A stretch of DNA of 64,000 nt from Coptis chinensis (GCA_015680905.1 CM027383.1:39988501-40052500); one strand, 5' to 3'. Positions 35,410-47,654 are shown, counted from the stretch's first letter. Numbers and translations: made by a program. Notes: generated by a model from the sequence alone, not told the origin.

Positions 35410-36253
35410 AATTGGAATGTCATAATTATTGTGGCTAGAATTGTGATTTTTGGAATCCTTAACTATGAATAAATGTCTAAATCCCACAGTGGATGACGCA
35501 TCAAATCAAAAGGCTTTTTAGGAAAATCGTTTTCAGTAGAAACTATTGTTTTTAGCAATTTAGTTGTTTGTCTCATTTTTTTTTCCGTAAATAGATATAT
35601 TGTTTAGGAAAAATTGGAGACTCTGTGAAACTCTAGATGAGATTTTTTTTTTCGTATTTAGCTATAGTGTTTAGGAAAAGTTAGAGACTCTGTGAAACTC
35701 TAAATGAGATTATTTTCTTATTTATATCATATATTTTTAATAATTAGTAATAGAGTTAAGAAAAAAATGGAGTCTCTTCGAGTGCTCCAAAAATCAGATT
35801 GGTGAGGGTATAGCTATAATATATATCTAAGGAATTGGAATATGCCATAATTATTGTGGTCAGAATTGTGATTTTTGGAATCCTTAACTATGAATAAATG
35901 TCTAAATCCCACAATTGATGGCGCATCAAATCAAAAAGATTTTAGGAAAATCATATTTGGTGGAAACTATTGTTTTTAGCAATTTAGTTTTTTGTCTCCT
36001 ATTTTTTTCCTTAATTAGCTATATTGTTTAGGAAAAGTTTGAGACTCTGTGAAACTCTAGATGGGATTGTTTTTTTTCGTAATTAACTATAGTGTTTAGG
36101 AAAAGTTAGAGACTCTGTGAAACTCTTGGGATTGTTTCTTTATTTATATCCTATTTTTTTATAATTAATAATAGAGTTTAGAAAAAACTGGAGTCTTTGC
36201 GAGTGCTCCAAAAAATAGATCGGTGAAGATATAACTATAATATATATCTAAGG
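35410..36253. repeat. 424-bp tandem duplication with internal repeats
   Basis: Copy 1 is at 35410-35832 and copy 2 at 35833-36253, both starting ..ttggaat..ataattattgtgg and ending ..atatatctaagg. Inside each copy a 90-bp block (gtttaggaaaa[g/a]tt..gagactctgtgaaactct) occurs two to three times. Non-coding. Confidence 0.9.
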
Positions 36254-36356
36254 ATAAAGATAAATATTTGTTTCCTATTTTATCTCCTACTTTTTCTTAA
36301 TTAGCCATGACACATTGGACACCTAGAAACGCTTCTTCAATTAAAGAGGGGTAGAG

Positions 36357-36357
<1 letters not shown>

Positions 36358-36433
<76 letters not shown>
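36358..36433. repeat. (AT)n microsatellite
   Basis: About 38 uninterrupted AT units. Confidence 0.95.
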
Positions 36434-36435
<2 letters not shown>

Positions 36436-37213
36436 CTCCACAAAAAAATTGGGTCCTATATTTCTAAAAAAAATCTAGGTTGAGAGCAATTTTTCTCATG
36501 GTTAGAATCTTTTTTGTGGTTGTGTACTTTTCAAATGATACTGAATTTTTGTGGAGATGATCTCCATGGTGTGGAGAGATGATCCCATTTAATTCATATT
36601 TTCAAAGGGTATTGTATAAAACGCCCTCCACCAAAGAAACCAGCAAAAAGGTGAGGGTGTATTGCCCCACAGAAGTTTTGAATCTAGAATCCTGAATCCA
36701 GTGCACTAGTGCATCCAGTGCACTCTAGCCTTAAATAAGTATCAAATCTAAAACAATTCATAACTTCACCTTCAAAATGATTATGGATGATTAGAATTAT
36801 ACAAACTGATTGGTTGGGATTTTGGCCTTTGGCTATTTGTTTTAGTTTCATAAACCCATCAAACATTCAAAGACACATTTGTCCATCATTAATGGCTTTG
36901 AACTCAAAATAAATGATAATTTTGTAAGGGCAAAAAGAGAATAAAAAAAAACATTGGCTTATTGGAATGTTTTTTTTTTTTTTTTTTCATACTATGTTTT
37001 TTGTTGATTATATAATCTTTGGGGGTGCCGTAGCGGAAGTTTGCAAAAAAAATATTAGGGGGTGCGAGTCCCACCCCCGCCCCCACACTCACCACCTCCT
37101 ATATCCATATATGAGATGAAGCCATCTCATCTAAGAGTAATCCTAGCCGTGTTAGGATTGGACTCTTATACACAAATCTGCCAAATCATTAAGGACAGGT
37201 TCTAAGTGATTTG
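36434..37213. other. Intergenic stretch left of the Tat element
   Basis: No gene seen. A short inverted repeat (aatctccacaaaaaaattgg at 36433 against aatttttgtggagat near 36543), a repeated gtgcact word near 36700-36725, and a T-run at 36970-36987 are the only structure. Confidence 0.4.
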
Positions 37214-37218
37214 TGCAC

Positions 37219-37497
37219 TGTATAAACTGTGATTACAACTTCTAATCTTACTCGTCTCTCTTTCTTTTCTCCTCCTCCTCTCTCTTTCTCTCTTTCTCTC
37301 TCCCTCTCTTATATATCTCTCTCTCCACCCATCTACAAGCCCGGTTATCTTGCGGTTCTCGGTTCCGCTTCCCCACTCTCCACGTTTTCGCAGTTCGGGC
37401 GGTTGGGATAGCACGGATCTGATCCTGTGCAACCTGTCTTCCCACGCTATACCGCATCCGGTTCCTTTGTCACCACTAACCTCCTAGGTCATGTGCG
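37219..37497 (-). repeat. 3' LTR (low-coordinate copy) of the Tat element
   Basis: It matches 50580-50850 from TGTATAAACTGTG to ctcctaggtcatgtg. The last 13 bases of the high copy (tacgtcctataca) are not found here, so the inner border of this copy is altered or displaced. A TC-rich tract occupies 37250-37330. Confidence 0.85.
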
Positions 37498-39265
37498 TCT
37501 GTCTGATGATGCCCTCTCTCGGCCCTATTGTTGGTCCGCGGCTGGCAATGGTGCCGAGAACTACTCTTTCTCTTTCCATACACCCTCTGTTGAATACTTC
37601 TTGTCTGACCCTCCCACTCTGTCCCTTTATCTCTTTCTCCTAGCACGTGTTCCACGTGCTTCCTCTGTACTGCCACCTGGAAATACGGCGAAATACGGCG
37701 CCTCGTATGCTGCCCGTAACGCCCGTATTTTTTAAATACGTATTTTTCTATTTATTTATTAATTAATTTAATTATTTATTTTCAAAATTCGTTGGATTGG
37801 ACTCGGGATACGTGGGCCTGGTTTTGGGCCCGAGTCTGTGTTGGGCTTGGGTTTCGGACCCAAGTATATAAACACATTGTTCTAGAAAATAGGGTTCAGA
37901 GAATAATAAAATAATGAAAATGGAGGCAGAGAGAGAAGCTGGTTTGCTGGAGCGTGGAGCGCGACGACTCGGACTCGGAGGAATTCGTAGGAGCTGTTCA
38001 TACAGGTGAGTAGCTATTTTGCTATTTCACTGGAATACAAAAACCGTTTTATTGTCCTATATTTTCACTAAATTTTACTGTTCATTATTCGGCGTTCTGT
38101 CGTGTTGTTAAAACTCGGAAATCCGAATTTTTGAGATTTAACTGTCCAAGCTTTATGGGCGTTAAGGGCAGTTAAAGCCCCATTAGAGAAATCATCATTT
38201 TCCTTGTTTTCTCTGTTTATACTCTTTTTGATTTACTGTGGGTTGAACTATGATGTTTTTATTTGTTTGAACTCGTTGGTTGATGTCGGGCTGTCGAAGC
38301 TTTGTCGAAGCTTCGAGAGGCGCTAATGGCGCCGGCGGTTGGGCTGTTTTGGGTTGGTTTTTGGGTTGAATTGATGGGGGTTGAACTCGTATAGCCGTGA
38401 TTAAGATTGGTGGTTAGCATAGAGCTGTTGGAAGCTCACAAGAGGCGTTAATGGCGCCGAACGCCATTACTGTGATACTGAGGGGTTGGGTTTTCATTTG
38501 TGATTTTCGTTGTTTGAACTGTGTTTTTGGTATTGTGGGTTGGTGGTTTGATGTATGGGGGTAGTAGGGAGTTTGATGGGGGCTGTTGGAAGCTTGGGGG
38601 AAGCCATTAATGGCGGTCACGATTTTTAGATCTAGATTTGATGAAGTTTGGATTTTAGGATTTGAGGTTTTAGCTTTTGTTAATGTTATAGGGGTTTTTG
38701 CAAGGGTTAAAACCGATTGGTTTGTTTGGGTGGTCGATTGGAATGGTGGTGGTCGGTTTTTGGTGGCTGTTGGTGGAGGGAGAAGATGAACAGTGATTTC
38801 GGTGTGGGCTTGGGCCGGTTTAGATGATTGGGCTTGTGCTTGGGCCAAAGCCAATGGGTTTTGTTTTGGTTGGGCCCGATTTGTTTTAAGTTGTTGGGGT
38901 CGGACCAGTTCCACTAAGTTTTGGACCAGTTTAGATTAGTTCTTTGGGCCGAAATTTCAATGGTGGTTGGACCGAAATTTCAGTTTTAATTTTATGTGGG
39001 CCGGTTCTATTTATTTGGTTGGGCCCGATTTTAAGTTATCTTTGGACCAGTTTAATTAAGTTTAGTTTTTGAGCCGAACTCAGTTGTGTTTTGGGCCAAG
39101 TTCAGTCTAGAGTTTTTGGGCCCATTTCTAATATTGTTCGGGGCCAGTCCATAGGATTTAAAATAGATCTAAATGGGGTTTTTCAACGTTTAGACTTTCG
39201 GGTTCTAAGGTTTGGGCTTGGCCAGTTGGGTCCGAACCATTACTTTAGCCATGAGCCATACACAT

Positions 39266-39585
39266 TGACCTTAGCCATGAACCATGGCTATGACCCTGGA
39301 CCTGTCGAACACGGAAACGACAGTTTGACTTTGACCAGGACAATTTGACTTTGACCATGACATGACTTTGACTTTGACCTTTGACCATTGACGGTTGACT
39401 TTGACCTTTGACCATCGACCGTTGACTTTGATAGTTGACTTTGACCTTTGACCATGACATGTTGACTTTGACTTTGACCATGACATGTTGAGTTTGACCT
39501 TGACCATGATGTGTTGACCTTTGACCGTTGACCGTTGACTTTGACTGTTGACTGTTGACTTTGACCGTTGACTGTGGAATGTTGA
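39266..39585 (+). repeat. Dense TTGAC(C/T) array (W-box core) in the solo LTR
   Basis: I count about 31 TTGAC cores in 320 bases, all on the plus strand and nearly all followed by C or T, in irregular units such as gttgactttgacctttgacc. TTGAC(C/T) is the core of the WRKY-binding W-box. On the minus strand this gives spurious S/K/V-rich frames. Confidence 0.9.
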
Positions 39586-40789
39586 CTTTTCCAGTTTTTC
39601 ACATATTTGATTATATAAAATATTGTCGATATTGTATAACTTGGTTGGTCATTATCTAATTTAGATTTGGCGTGAGTAGTGTGTAAAAGCATATATATAT
39701 TGGGCTTTGATTGTGGACTTTTATTTGCCTAATTGTTCTACGTTTTATGTTGTATATTATATGGACACATATAGTAATAAAATCTTTGGGAAGCTTGTAT
39801 AATTTGGTGGTCATTATCTAAGAAAGATTTGACCTTGATGTTGTGTATTTTTGACCGTGACGATATTGAGATATTAGGAGATATTATATTCCTAATACGT
39901 TATAATAAAATGTATGTGATACGTTGAAGCATTGTGACATGAGATAATATCTTTGGGATATTTATATTAATGCAATATCTTGGAGAAATGTATATACACT
40001 CCATTATTTTATATGTGAGATGCTAATATAGTATTAGTGAATATTTGCCACAGGGTGTGGTGTAGTCTGATAATATATTGGCACGTGAAAGAATGAAAGT
40101 GACTATGAGATATAATTGAGATGTTTATAGATATTATGGCTTAGTGCAATAAGGTAATTGACCTGCACGTGATATAATAGAAATGTTTATGAGTCATTAA
40201 TGTATGACACCTGAATAAATTACGTAACGAAAATCCTAGAACCTGACTACCACAACTCATGTGATTGGCCCTCCTGGCGTTTCAGTTAATCTGAATGGCC
40301 TTTGAAGTCCATACGGCGTTCGATAAAATTTGAATGGCCCTCTGGCGCGTCGACCCCGAATAGTGGCTTGATTATTCCATTCGCAAAATAGAACGATGAT
40401 GCGCAATATTTTATGCCGAATAGTGGCATTACTTATATAATTGCTTCCGTGTGAGGATTTACCTGGTGTGCGGCATCTCGCTCAGGGTGGTTACGCACGG
40501 AGTGGTTCATTATATAAGGGGGAGGCATGTGGATGTACATGTTCGTGTTGGGTAGCGATTGTGGTAGCGAGGGAAACTAGGTAAGACATAGATCTGACAT
40601 GATTTTAGGGACATAAAAGAAAACCTTAATTAATATAATTATGGTAATATGTTAGTTAATGATGTATATGTAGATAGATGATTATATATGGTTTTGCGTA
40701 AGGGTGGGTCAAACTAATTACTTGGGCGAAGACGACCCACTCTGTGATTGAGCATGAAATGAGGTGCATTATATAATATGTTTGTTTGG

Positions 40790-40990
40790 TTATTTGTTTA
40801 GTTGAACCTAAAATTTCGATGGAGGAACTACATGCCTTATTTATTATGTGTATAGTTTGTTGTGTGGTTAGTGGGAAGTTAAAAGGCCTCCGATGGAGGA
40901 ACTACACCGCCTTAATTATTATTCTTAAGGATGTTGTATTTGTCGTTGAAAGTTAAAAGCCTCGGTGGAGGAACTAAGCTGCATTATGGA
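40790..40990 (+). repeat. Three copies of a ggtggaggaacta motif in the solo LTR
   Basis: (c/g)gatggaggaactacatgcctt and variants occur near 40818, 40890 and 40962, about 72 bases apart. Part of the LTR. Confidence 0.6.
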
Positions 40991-41434
40991 TTATGTCTAT
41001 ATTTGTATAAGTATATGTTGTTTTTAGAGCTACTCACCAAAGATTTTTATAATCTTGACCCGATTTTGCATGTTTGCTTATCGGGTGTGTTCGATAAATG
41101 AACATAGTTGATAAGTCTTGACATGTTTAGTGATGAAGAAGATTGGTTCTTTGCTTGTGGTTTTGCGTTAGCATTCGTCTCGGGATAAGTTTTGTTTTCC
41201 CTTGAGGTGATATAGATTTTTAGTTGAGATAAGGTTATTTGCATTTTCATTTGTAAATTGTTTTGGTAATGAAGATGGTATTTGTTTAAGTTAAAATTTT
41301 TATTGGTTTTAATTATCCGCATATTTTAAAACTGTTTATGGGTTTTGGGAGAGTGGAGAGTCGTCACACCTCGAAATCGAAGAGTCGGGGACAAATAATG
41401 TTTTTCCAGATGCAGCCGAAATTCGGGTGTGACA

Positions 41435-41840
41435 ATCTTGCCCGCTTCGAAAATCGAGATTACACGCGTCCCTATTCCTTTGGTTCTCTGTTGGTCAGTT
41501 ACCCTTTTGTCCCTGCCCCCTCAAATCCCGCTCCTCTCTCACAACCCTCAAAACCCTTAAAACAGTAAACCCTCACCATTTTTCTTTTCAACTTCACCTT
41601 CTTCAACCTCTTCCCCCTTTTCTGTCGTCAACTTCTTCAAGAACCTCCGAGACGCGTTTTGTTTCGCCCTCCATTGCTTTGGCCCTCTTGCTACAGGTTT
41701 GTCTTAAATTGTTTTCCTTTCCTTTCCTCTCGTTATTTGTGCATTCATTGTTTATTTTGGGGGTTGCTTCCTCATTATCTTCTTTTCCTAGATTGCGCAT
41801 CTATCTTTTTCTGAATTTCCTTCCTTGCACTGTTTCCATT
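41435..41840 (+). other. 5' region of the Tat antisense ORF
   Basis: C/T-rich leader-like sequence (aaccctcaaaacccttaaaac, cttcaacttcaccttcttcaac) without a clear TATA box. An ATG-less open frame runs back to 41679. Confidence 0.4.
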
Positions 41841-43854
41841 ATGCCTTCATCGGAATGTGAGGTCATCTCCTCCACCCAATCCTCCGCCACCACATCAGGT
41901 AAATCTGGATCCTCTACCCCTAGATCTAGTCATCAATCCGTGGACAGATCTGAATCCCCGGCTTCAAACTCTACCGATCCCACCGTTGTTCCATCTACTT
42001 CGGGTAGGACACCTTCTCTGCCATCACAACCGTCCTATTACCGCAGACCCAATCTAGATGCCGTTAAAGCTGCTTACGGCATTCCTGGTGACATTATTCT
42101 CGAACATGTGTCTGGCGTCACCCACTTTCCTCACTTAGTATCACCGCGCCCTGGTTATCTAGTAGCTACTGTAGGACAGATAGCAGCCGGCTTACGTTTC
42201 CCTTTGACACTCCTTGACGTCGAGGTTTGTAACCATTTCAACATTCCTCCGTGCCAGGGCATAGGTAACTTCTGGCGTGTTATGTATGCCGCCAACCACT
42301 ACAATGAGACTCACTCCCCCAAAATACAACTCCGTGATATCCTAGCTTGCCCACTTCTATATAAAGAAAAGCACTAAACTGGGCGGGGGGTGTGGGATAT
42401 CAATCATACGCACTTTCGTCCTCAAAAGAAGTCTTTCCTTCTTCACATTACCACCGACAAGGTGTGGCATCGATTACCGTTGTATGTGTCCGGTAATTTT
42501 TTATCCAGCGGACCTCCCTCCTCGGAAGTTTCTCACGGGCATCTCCATTTCCTAACAAGTGGTAAGTAAGCCGTTAGAGTCGCGGTATTTATCTCTCACT
42601 TTGTCATTAATTTGTCTTTGTTCTTGGTGATGTAGGTTGGAGACCGATTCACGATCCCAAATATACAACGGTGTTTACTCGAAATTTTCCAATCCTCTCA
42701 GCGAACTTCGGGGAGTTCCGCGATTAATGAAGTCCTTGGCATTGATCGGAAAAAGCCACTCTCATTACTTGTCCGCTTCTCTAAAAACATTGGCAAATAC
42801 CAAGGCCCCTCTATCGTCTGCGCCCCCAAAGAAAGAAAGCCCAAACCATCCCCACCTCAAAAAGAAAACGTTAGATCTTACAAGTCTTTCAACTATACCA
42901 AAAAATCTCCCATTCACGGTTTTTGCTTTCAGCGTGCATTGCTACTAAAAACAAGACTACTACCGGGACAACCTTCCCCTTCCCTACTCGTGGTGGCGAG
43001 TGGGAGGACGATTTTGTTTGCTAATACCGCTCCCCTTACGCCACCACCATGGATGTGAACAAGTACAAGCTTTGGGACAAACGACTCACGATGGGGATGC
43101 TCCCGTTGACATGTCAAATAAGAGCCCTCCCACCAAAAGGGCTAAAACTGCATTTGTTCCTTCCCCACCATCGGCCGCGAATGAACCTCCACGATGCGTG
43201 ATATCTTCCGCGCGCCCTAGACGGATTCTTCTTCGGCTGGTCCTTTAACCTCTGGGCTGTTGTCGGGGTGTGGCATCCCAAGTTCAAGGCTAGGGACGCG
43301 ATGTGACTACGAGACTTCGGCTTTGGAAAACCAATTTGTTGCGCCTCCTTATTTTTCAGCTCTCACCTGCCTCGGGATCAAGCTTATGGAGATGCTGGTA
43401 CCGTTGCTTCCCACAGGGCCTCCATTTACACTGGATGGGAAAAGGTATGTCTTGGGCTAGTGGGTAGTGGCTTACCAATTGTCTATGATATCTCTCCATT
43501 CTTTGTGCTACTCTTATACCCCATATGTCTCTGCAGCTGAGTCTAGACATCGGCTATGTGCTGCGTGGCCTGACCAGCACCGTGGAGAACTTGGACGCGG
43601 CGAAGCAAGAGATACACGGCCCTGATGGCTGGAAAGCAAGGTACGCCAAGCTGGAGAAGGAGAGGGACGAGAACCGGATCAAGGCAGTCAAGCTTCATAA
43701 GGAGCTCCAGGTAGCTGAGGACAGACACCGCGATTACGTTGCGGGTGTCAATTCAAAAATGGACAGCCTCCGAGAGACGGAGAGGCTTGCCACTCAAGCT
43801 CTTGTGGATAAAGAACGTCCAAGAGGCCGCGGATCGATTCGGGGCTTGCTCTGA
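41841..43854 (+). pseudogene. Tat-element antisense ORF: Transposase_28-like domain plus coiled coil, spliced
   Basis: The reading direction is opposite to gag-pol. Exon 1 starts at ATG 41841 with an S/T/P-rich N-terminus. It then has P-R-P-G-Y-L-V-A-T-V-G-Q-I-A-A-G-L-R-F-P-L and F-W-R-V-M-Y-A-A-N-H-Y, the pattern of the putative gypsy-type transposon domain (Transposase_28). A stop at 42375-42377 interrupts it, but the same frame continues to a splice donor (agtGGTAAGTAAG, about 42560). Later pieces change frame. The last exon (43537-43854, after ccccatatgtctctgcag) encodes a K/E/R-rich helix with heptad-like leucines, as in the coiled-coil tails of this family. The function in the retroelement is unknown. 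Confidence 0.65.
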
Positions 43855-44449
43855 AAAAGATCGCCGCCAATGACAACAACAACTTGATCGGCTTAAGCGC
43901 CCGGGCCGATTGCTTCCACCGCCTCCTCTTGTTGTAGGGACATCGTCCCTTGTAGAACAAACTAATGCGGTCACGAAGCCGTTGAGGCGCTTACCAGCGG
44001 TGTTACGCCTCGTCACCAAAGCGGTCCCTTCTCGAAGCATAGAATGAAGATGCCGGCATCGGTCGGTGAAGATGAAACTCATCTGCTCTGAAGAACCGAC
44101 TCATCGATCCTCGGTAGTAACACATGCCGGCTTACTTTCTTTGCGGATGGCCTTGGTTTTGTTCGATTAAACAATTATTTTTGTGTTTGGTGAAAAACAA
44201 TGGCTTTTGTAGCTAGTACTTTTGTGCTCCTTTTGCAATGTAATTCACTATTCATCGTGTTTTGATTATGACGTATTTTAACTTCGTTATGCATGGAGCC
44301 ATTGATCAATATGTTACTTTGACTTAATCCCTTTTCATTTGCATCTCCAAACTCCGTTAGCTATGATTGTCCCTTGTTATTTGGACGCACTGTTGGTGAA
44401 GGGCTCTCTTCCTCCTGCCTTTACTATTTGTATAGTTTTTACACAAGTT
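43855..44449. other. Spacer after the antisense ORF
   Basis: No coding frame; grades into the minisatellite. Confidence 0.4.
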
Positions 44450-45135
44450 AGGGTTGCCCCCAGTTCGATTCGGACAAACAGTCCGCGAAGGGATCTTTCC
44501 CCCAGCTTTCACTTTGTATAGGCTGTGAAGCTAGTCGGGGTTGTCCCCGGTTTGATTAGGACTTCACAGTCCGAAAGGGCTCGTCCCCGCTTCGCTTTGT
44601 ATAGGCTGTGAAGCTAGTCGGGGTTGCCCCGGTTTGATTCGGACTTCTACGGTCGCGAAGGGCTCGTCCCCCTCTCTCTTCAACGGCCAGGAAGCCTTAT
44701 AGGGCACTCATTTTGCCCCAAGTTGGATTCGGACGGCGTAGTCCGCGAAGGGCTCGTCCCCATGTCTTTGAGCGGCTTGTGAAGCTGATAAGGCGACTCA
44801 TTTTGCCCCTATTTTGATTCGGACGTATAGTCCGTGAAAGAGACTCGTCCCCGCCGCCTTTGAACAGTTGTGAAGCTGATAAGGGGACTCATTTTGCCCC
44901 TATTTTGTTTTCGACGTATAGTCCATGAAGAACTCGTCCCCGGCTGTCTTTGAGCGGCTGTGAAGCTGATAGGGGCGACTCATTTTGCCCCTATTTTGAT
45001 TCGGACGTATAGTCCGCGAAGGGCTCGTCCCCCCCACTATCTCTAAACGGCTGTGAAGCCTGATAGGGGCAGCTCATTTTGCCCCTAGTTTGATTCGGAC
45101 ATGTTGTCCGCGAAGGGCTCATCCCCTACGCTGTC
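44450..45135. repeat. 90-bp minisatellite with a hairpin in each unit, eight copies
   Basis: gattcggac-type words fall at about 44467, 44554, 44636, 44726, 44816, 44907, 44998 and 45092. Units share cggac-nnnnn-gtccg-cgaagggctcgtcccc and ctcattttgcccct. The cggac/gtccg pair forms a short stem in most units. The position between integrase and the 3' LTR is where Tat elements carry tandem repeats. Confidence 0.9.
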
Positions 45136-45335
45136 TCTGATTAATCCCTATGCATGCTATTGAGCCAGGAATGCAATCATTGTTTCATTGACTTAGAATT
45201 CCGCACATAACATATATACATTACACAAAATATGCTTGTTTCATTGAAAGCTACACACTGCTCCTCTCATGGAATTTTTTCAGCATTCTTATATTCCATT
45301 GTTTCTCCACCGTTACCCCTCCCGGGGTCTCTATT

Positions 45336-46237
45336 TTAATAAGTACCCGATTTTCCCTTTGTTGTCCGCGACATACGGTCCTTCCGGTTGGGTCCTAGTT
45401 TGCCGTCATTCTCCTTTTTAGTGGCCGGAGTAACCCTTCGCAGCACCAAGTCCCCAACCATGAATCCCCGCGGCTTTACTCGTTTATCATACTGTCGCTG
45501 TAACCTTCTATGATACTCCTCCAGTTGTATGCGAGCCGTATCTCTTTTTTCCTCCATTATATCCAACTCGGTGGCTAATATATTTTCATTAAGACCCATT
45601 TCCATGGCCCTGGTTCTTGTCGTTTTCTCTATCATTTCCACCGGTATGACAACCTCTACTCCATATGCCATTGCGAATGGTGATTCATTCGTCGAAGTCC
45701 GCGGTGTAGTACGATAAGCCCATAAAACATGATTCAATTCATCAGCCCACGCTCCTTTTTGGTCTTCCAATTTTCTCTTTAAATTGTCCATGATGATTTT
45801 GTTTGATGCCTCGGCTTGGCCATTCCCCTCCGGATTATATGGCGTCGAGAACTTCTGTTTCACTTTGTAGGCTTGTAGAAATTGACGTACCTTTCCCCCA
45901 GTAAATTGTGTTCCATTATCTGCAATGATTGTATGGGGTAAACCGAATCTGCATATTATGTTCTCCCAGAGGAACTTCTTCACATTCTCTTCTTTGGCTT
46001 GCTGTAGTGCCACTCCCTCCACCCACTTGGTGAAATAATCAGTGGCGGCCAACATAAATCTTCTCTTGCCGCTGGCCGTGGGTAAAGGACTAAAGGCCCC
46101 ACTATATCGAGTGCCCACATGGCGAACGGCCACGGACTAAACACATTATGCAGTGGCTCTGCCGGGGAATGGATTAGTTGTGCGAACCTTTGGCATTTCT
46201 CACAAGTTGTTGCATACTCTGTTGCATCCTTCTTCAT
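45336..46237 (-). pseudogene. Tat integrase
   Basis: Reading from 46260 down, G-Y-F-W-P-H-M-K-K-D is followed by C-E-K-C-Q (end of the zinc-binding HHCC domain). In the next frame comes the catalytic core: A-T-D-Y-F-T-K-W (first Asp), I-A-D-N-G-T-Q-F (second Asp), G-Q-A-E-A-S-N-K (Glu), then W-A-Y-R-T-T-P-R-T-S-T-N-E-S-P-F and the basic C-terminal part with G-D-L-V-L-R-R. The D-D-E triad is intact. One frameshift near 46080 separates the zinc domain from the core, and the C-terminus is truncated. The enzyme would insert the cDNA into the genome. Confidence 0.88.
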
Positions 46238-46351
46238 ATGAGGCCAAAAATATCCTGCGATATCAATCTATGGGTCGTGGTTCGACCCACCGGTGAGTGA
46301 CTTCCACAATCACCTTCATGTATTTCGCCAACACTTCTTGCACTTGTGGCC

Positions 46352-47650
46352 CTATTCATCATCTCGATGAGTGGTCCAAATGAAACTCTTTTTGTACAAA
46401 TCCCCATCTAACAAAACATATCTTTGGCTAACCTCGCTCCATCGGCGTCTCTCCTTGGTATTTTCTATCTCTTGCTCCCATAAGAAAAGTTTTAATGGAA
46501 ACGTCATCCATCCTATCTCCTTTTCAATGGTGAGACACACACTCTCGGTTTCATGTACTAGGCACTTTCAAAAACTCTTTACTTCAATAGAATGACCCTC
46601 TTCTGGAAGCACCGCGGCGACAAAATGCTAACGCGTCAAGATGTCGGTTCGGTTCTCACAAATGAATGAGCAAATTGAATCCTTTTGAACTTCGCGGCTT
46701 TTGTCGTAGAACCTCTAAATATCGTGCCATCCTTGGACAAATTCATCTTAACCAAGTTAGAGTCCGAGAACACCGATAACTTCGCTTACTCCCGGATCAT
46801 TGCCATATTCAAACCTGCTATCAATTCATATTACGATTCATTATTAGAAGCCGCCAAATCCTTTTCATTGATAACTCCGGCCTTGTGTTGTCGAGTCACC
46901 AAAACCACGCCAATCCCATTTCGATTATGCGTGGCGATCCGTCCGCAAATACTCTCCAACCATTGCGGCGTATCCCAAGGGTCGTCACGACCGGATTCTT
47001 CCTCAGATCCATAACCATTTCCCTCCCCCCCAGTGGGATCCTCGGCTGGAAATTCTGCTTTGGAACTCCGCCATGGCTTGCGCTTTTCGGTTGTTCTAAC
47101 CCGATGATATTTGATTTCAAAACAACTAAGCATCACCGCCCCATTTCAAAGCATTCTCCACGACTTTTCTCCTTGGCGGCAACGCCTTGGGAGAGGCGAT
47201 TTATTATCACTACCAGCGAGTGTGCATCGAAATAGGGTTTCAACTTTAATAATGCAGAGAACATCAACGCTTACTTCTCAATCCTTTGTATCGCGCATGG
47301 TTTTACTCGAAAATAAACCGGCTTCTCTATCTTCTCTACAATCGCACAAGAACTGAACTTATCGGCGTGCAATATCTCTCCTTCATCCGTCGATTTTTCC
47401 TAAATAAACCTTCAACTCACGAATCTTCCCTCACTCTTTCGGTGGTCCATCGAAAATCTGCGTTTTTTTTACATTGGCGATGGTCCGATGATTTAGATAT
47501 CTCCACTCTTTGGGATCTTTCCCGCTAACCGTTGCCTTCTTTTACATTGGCCTCTATCTCCACTAGGGATCGATCTGCTTTCGGGATTGGCCTATATTCC
47601 AAGAACTTCCCGATAGATATTCCCGAAGATACCCCGAATGTGCATTTCTC
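46352..47650 (-). pseudogene. Degenerate Tat RNase H and pre-integrase region
   Basis: Stops and frameshifts are dense. Recognisable pieces are R-Y-V-L-L-D-G-D-L-Y-K-K-S-F near 46400, the usual lead-in to the integrase zinc domain, and E-K-P-V-Y/A-G-L-F-S-S-K-like fragments near 47310 that fit the RT-connection/RNase H start. No complete RNase H motif set is readable. Confidence 0.5.
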
Positions 47651-47654
47651 GGGT

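Larger units (their letters stand above)
37715..41434 (+). mobile_element. Solo LTR, chromovirus-like (about 3.7 kb)
   Basis: The left end cGTAACGCCCGTATTT and the reverse complement of the right end TGTCACACCCGAATTT agree at most positions, as the inverted ends of a Ty3/gypsy LTR do; the leading T appears mutated to C. A TATA motif (agtatataaac, about 37863) is followed by leader-like sequence and a splice-donor-like catacaggtgag near 38000. No coding region follows and no second LTR is present. Target duplication is not evident (ctgcc against atctt), so the ends may be off by a few bases or rearranged. Confidence 0.65.

Noticed and set aside
39245..39692. Three overlapping minus-strand frames rich in S, K, V and Q
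   Set aside because: They are translations of the TTGAC array in several frames; a repeat unit not divisible by three keeps them open by chance.
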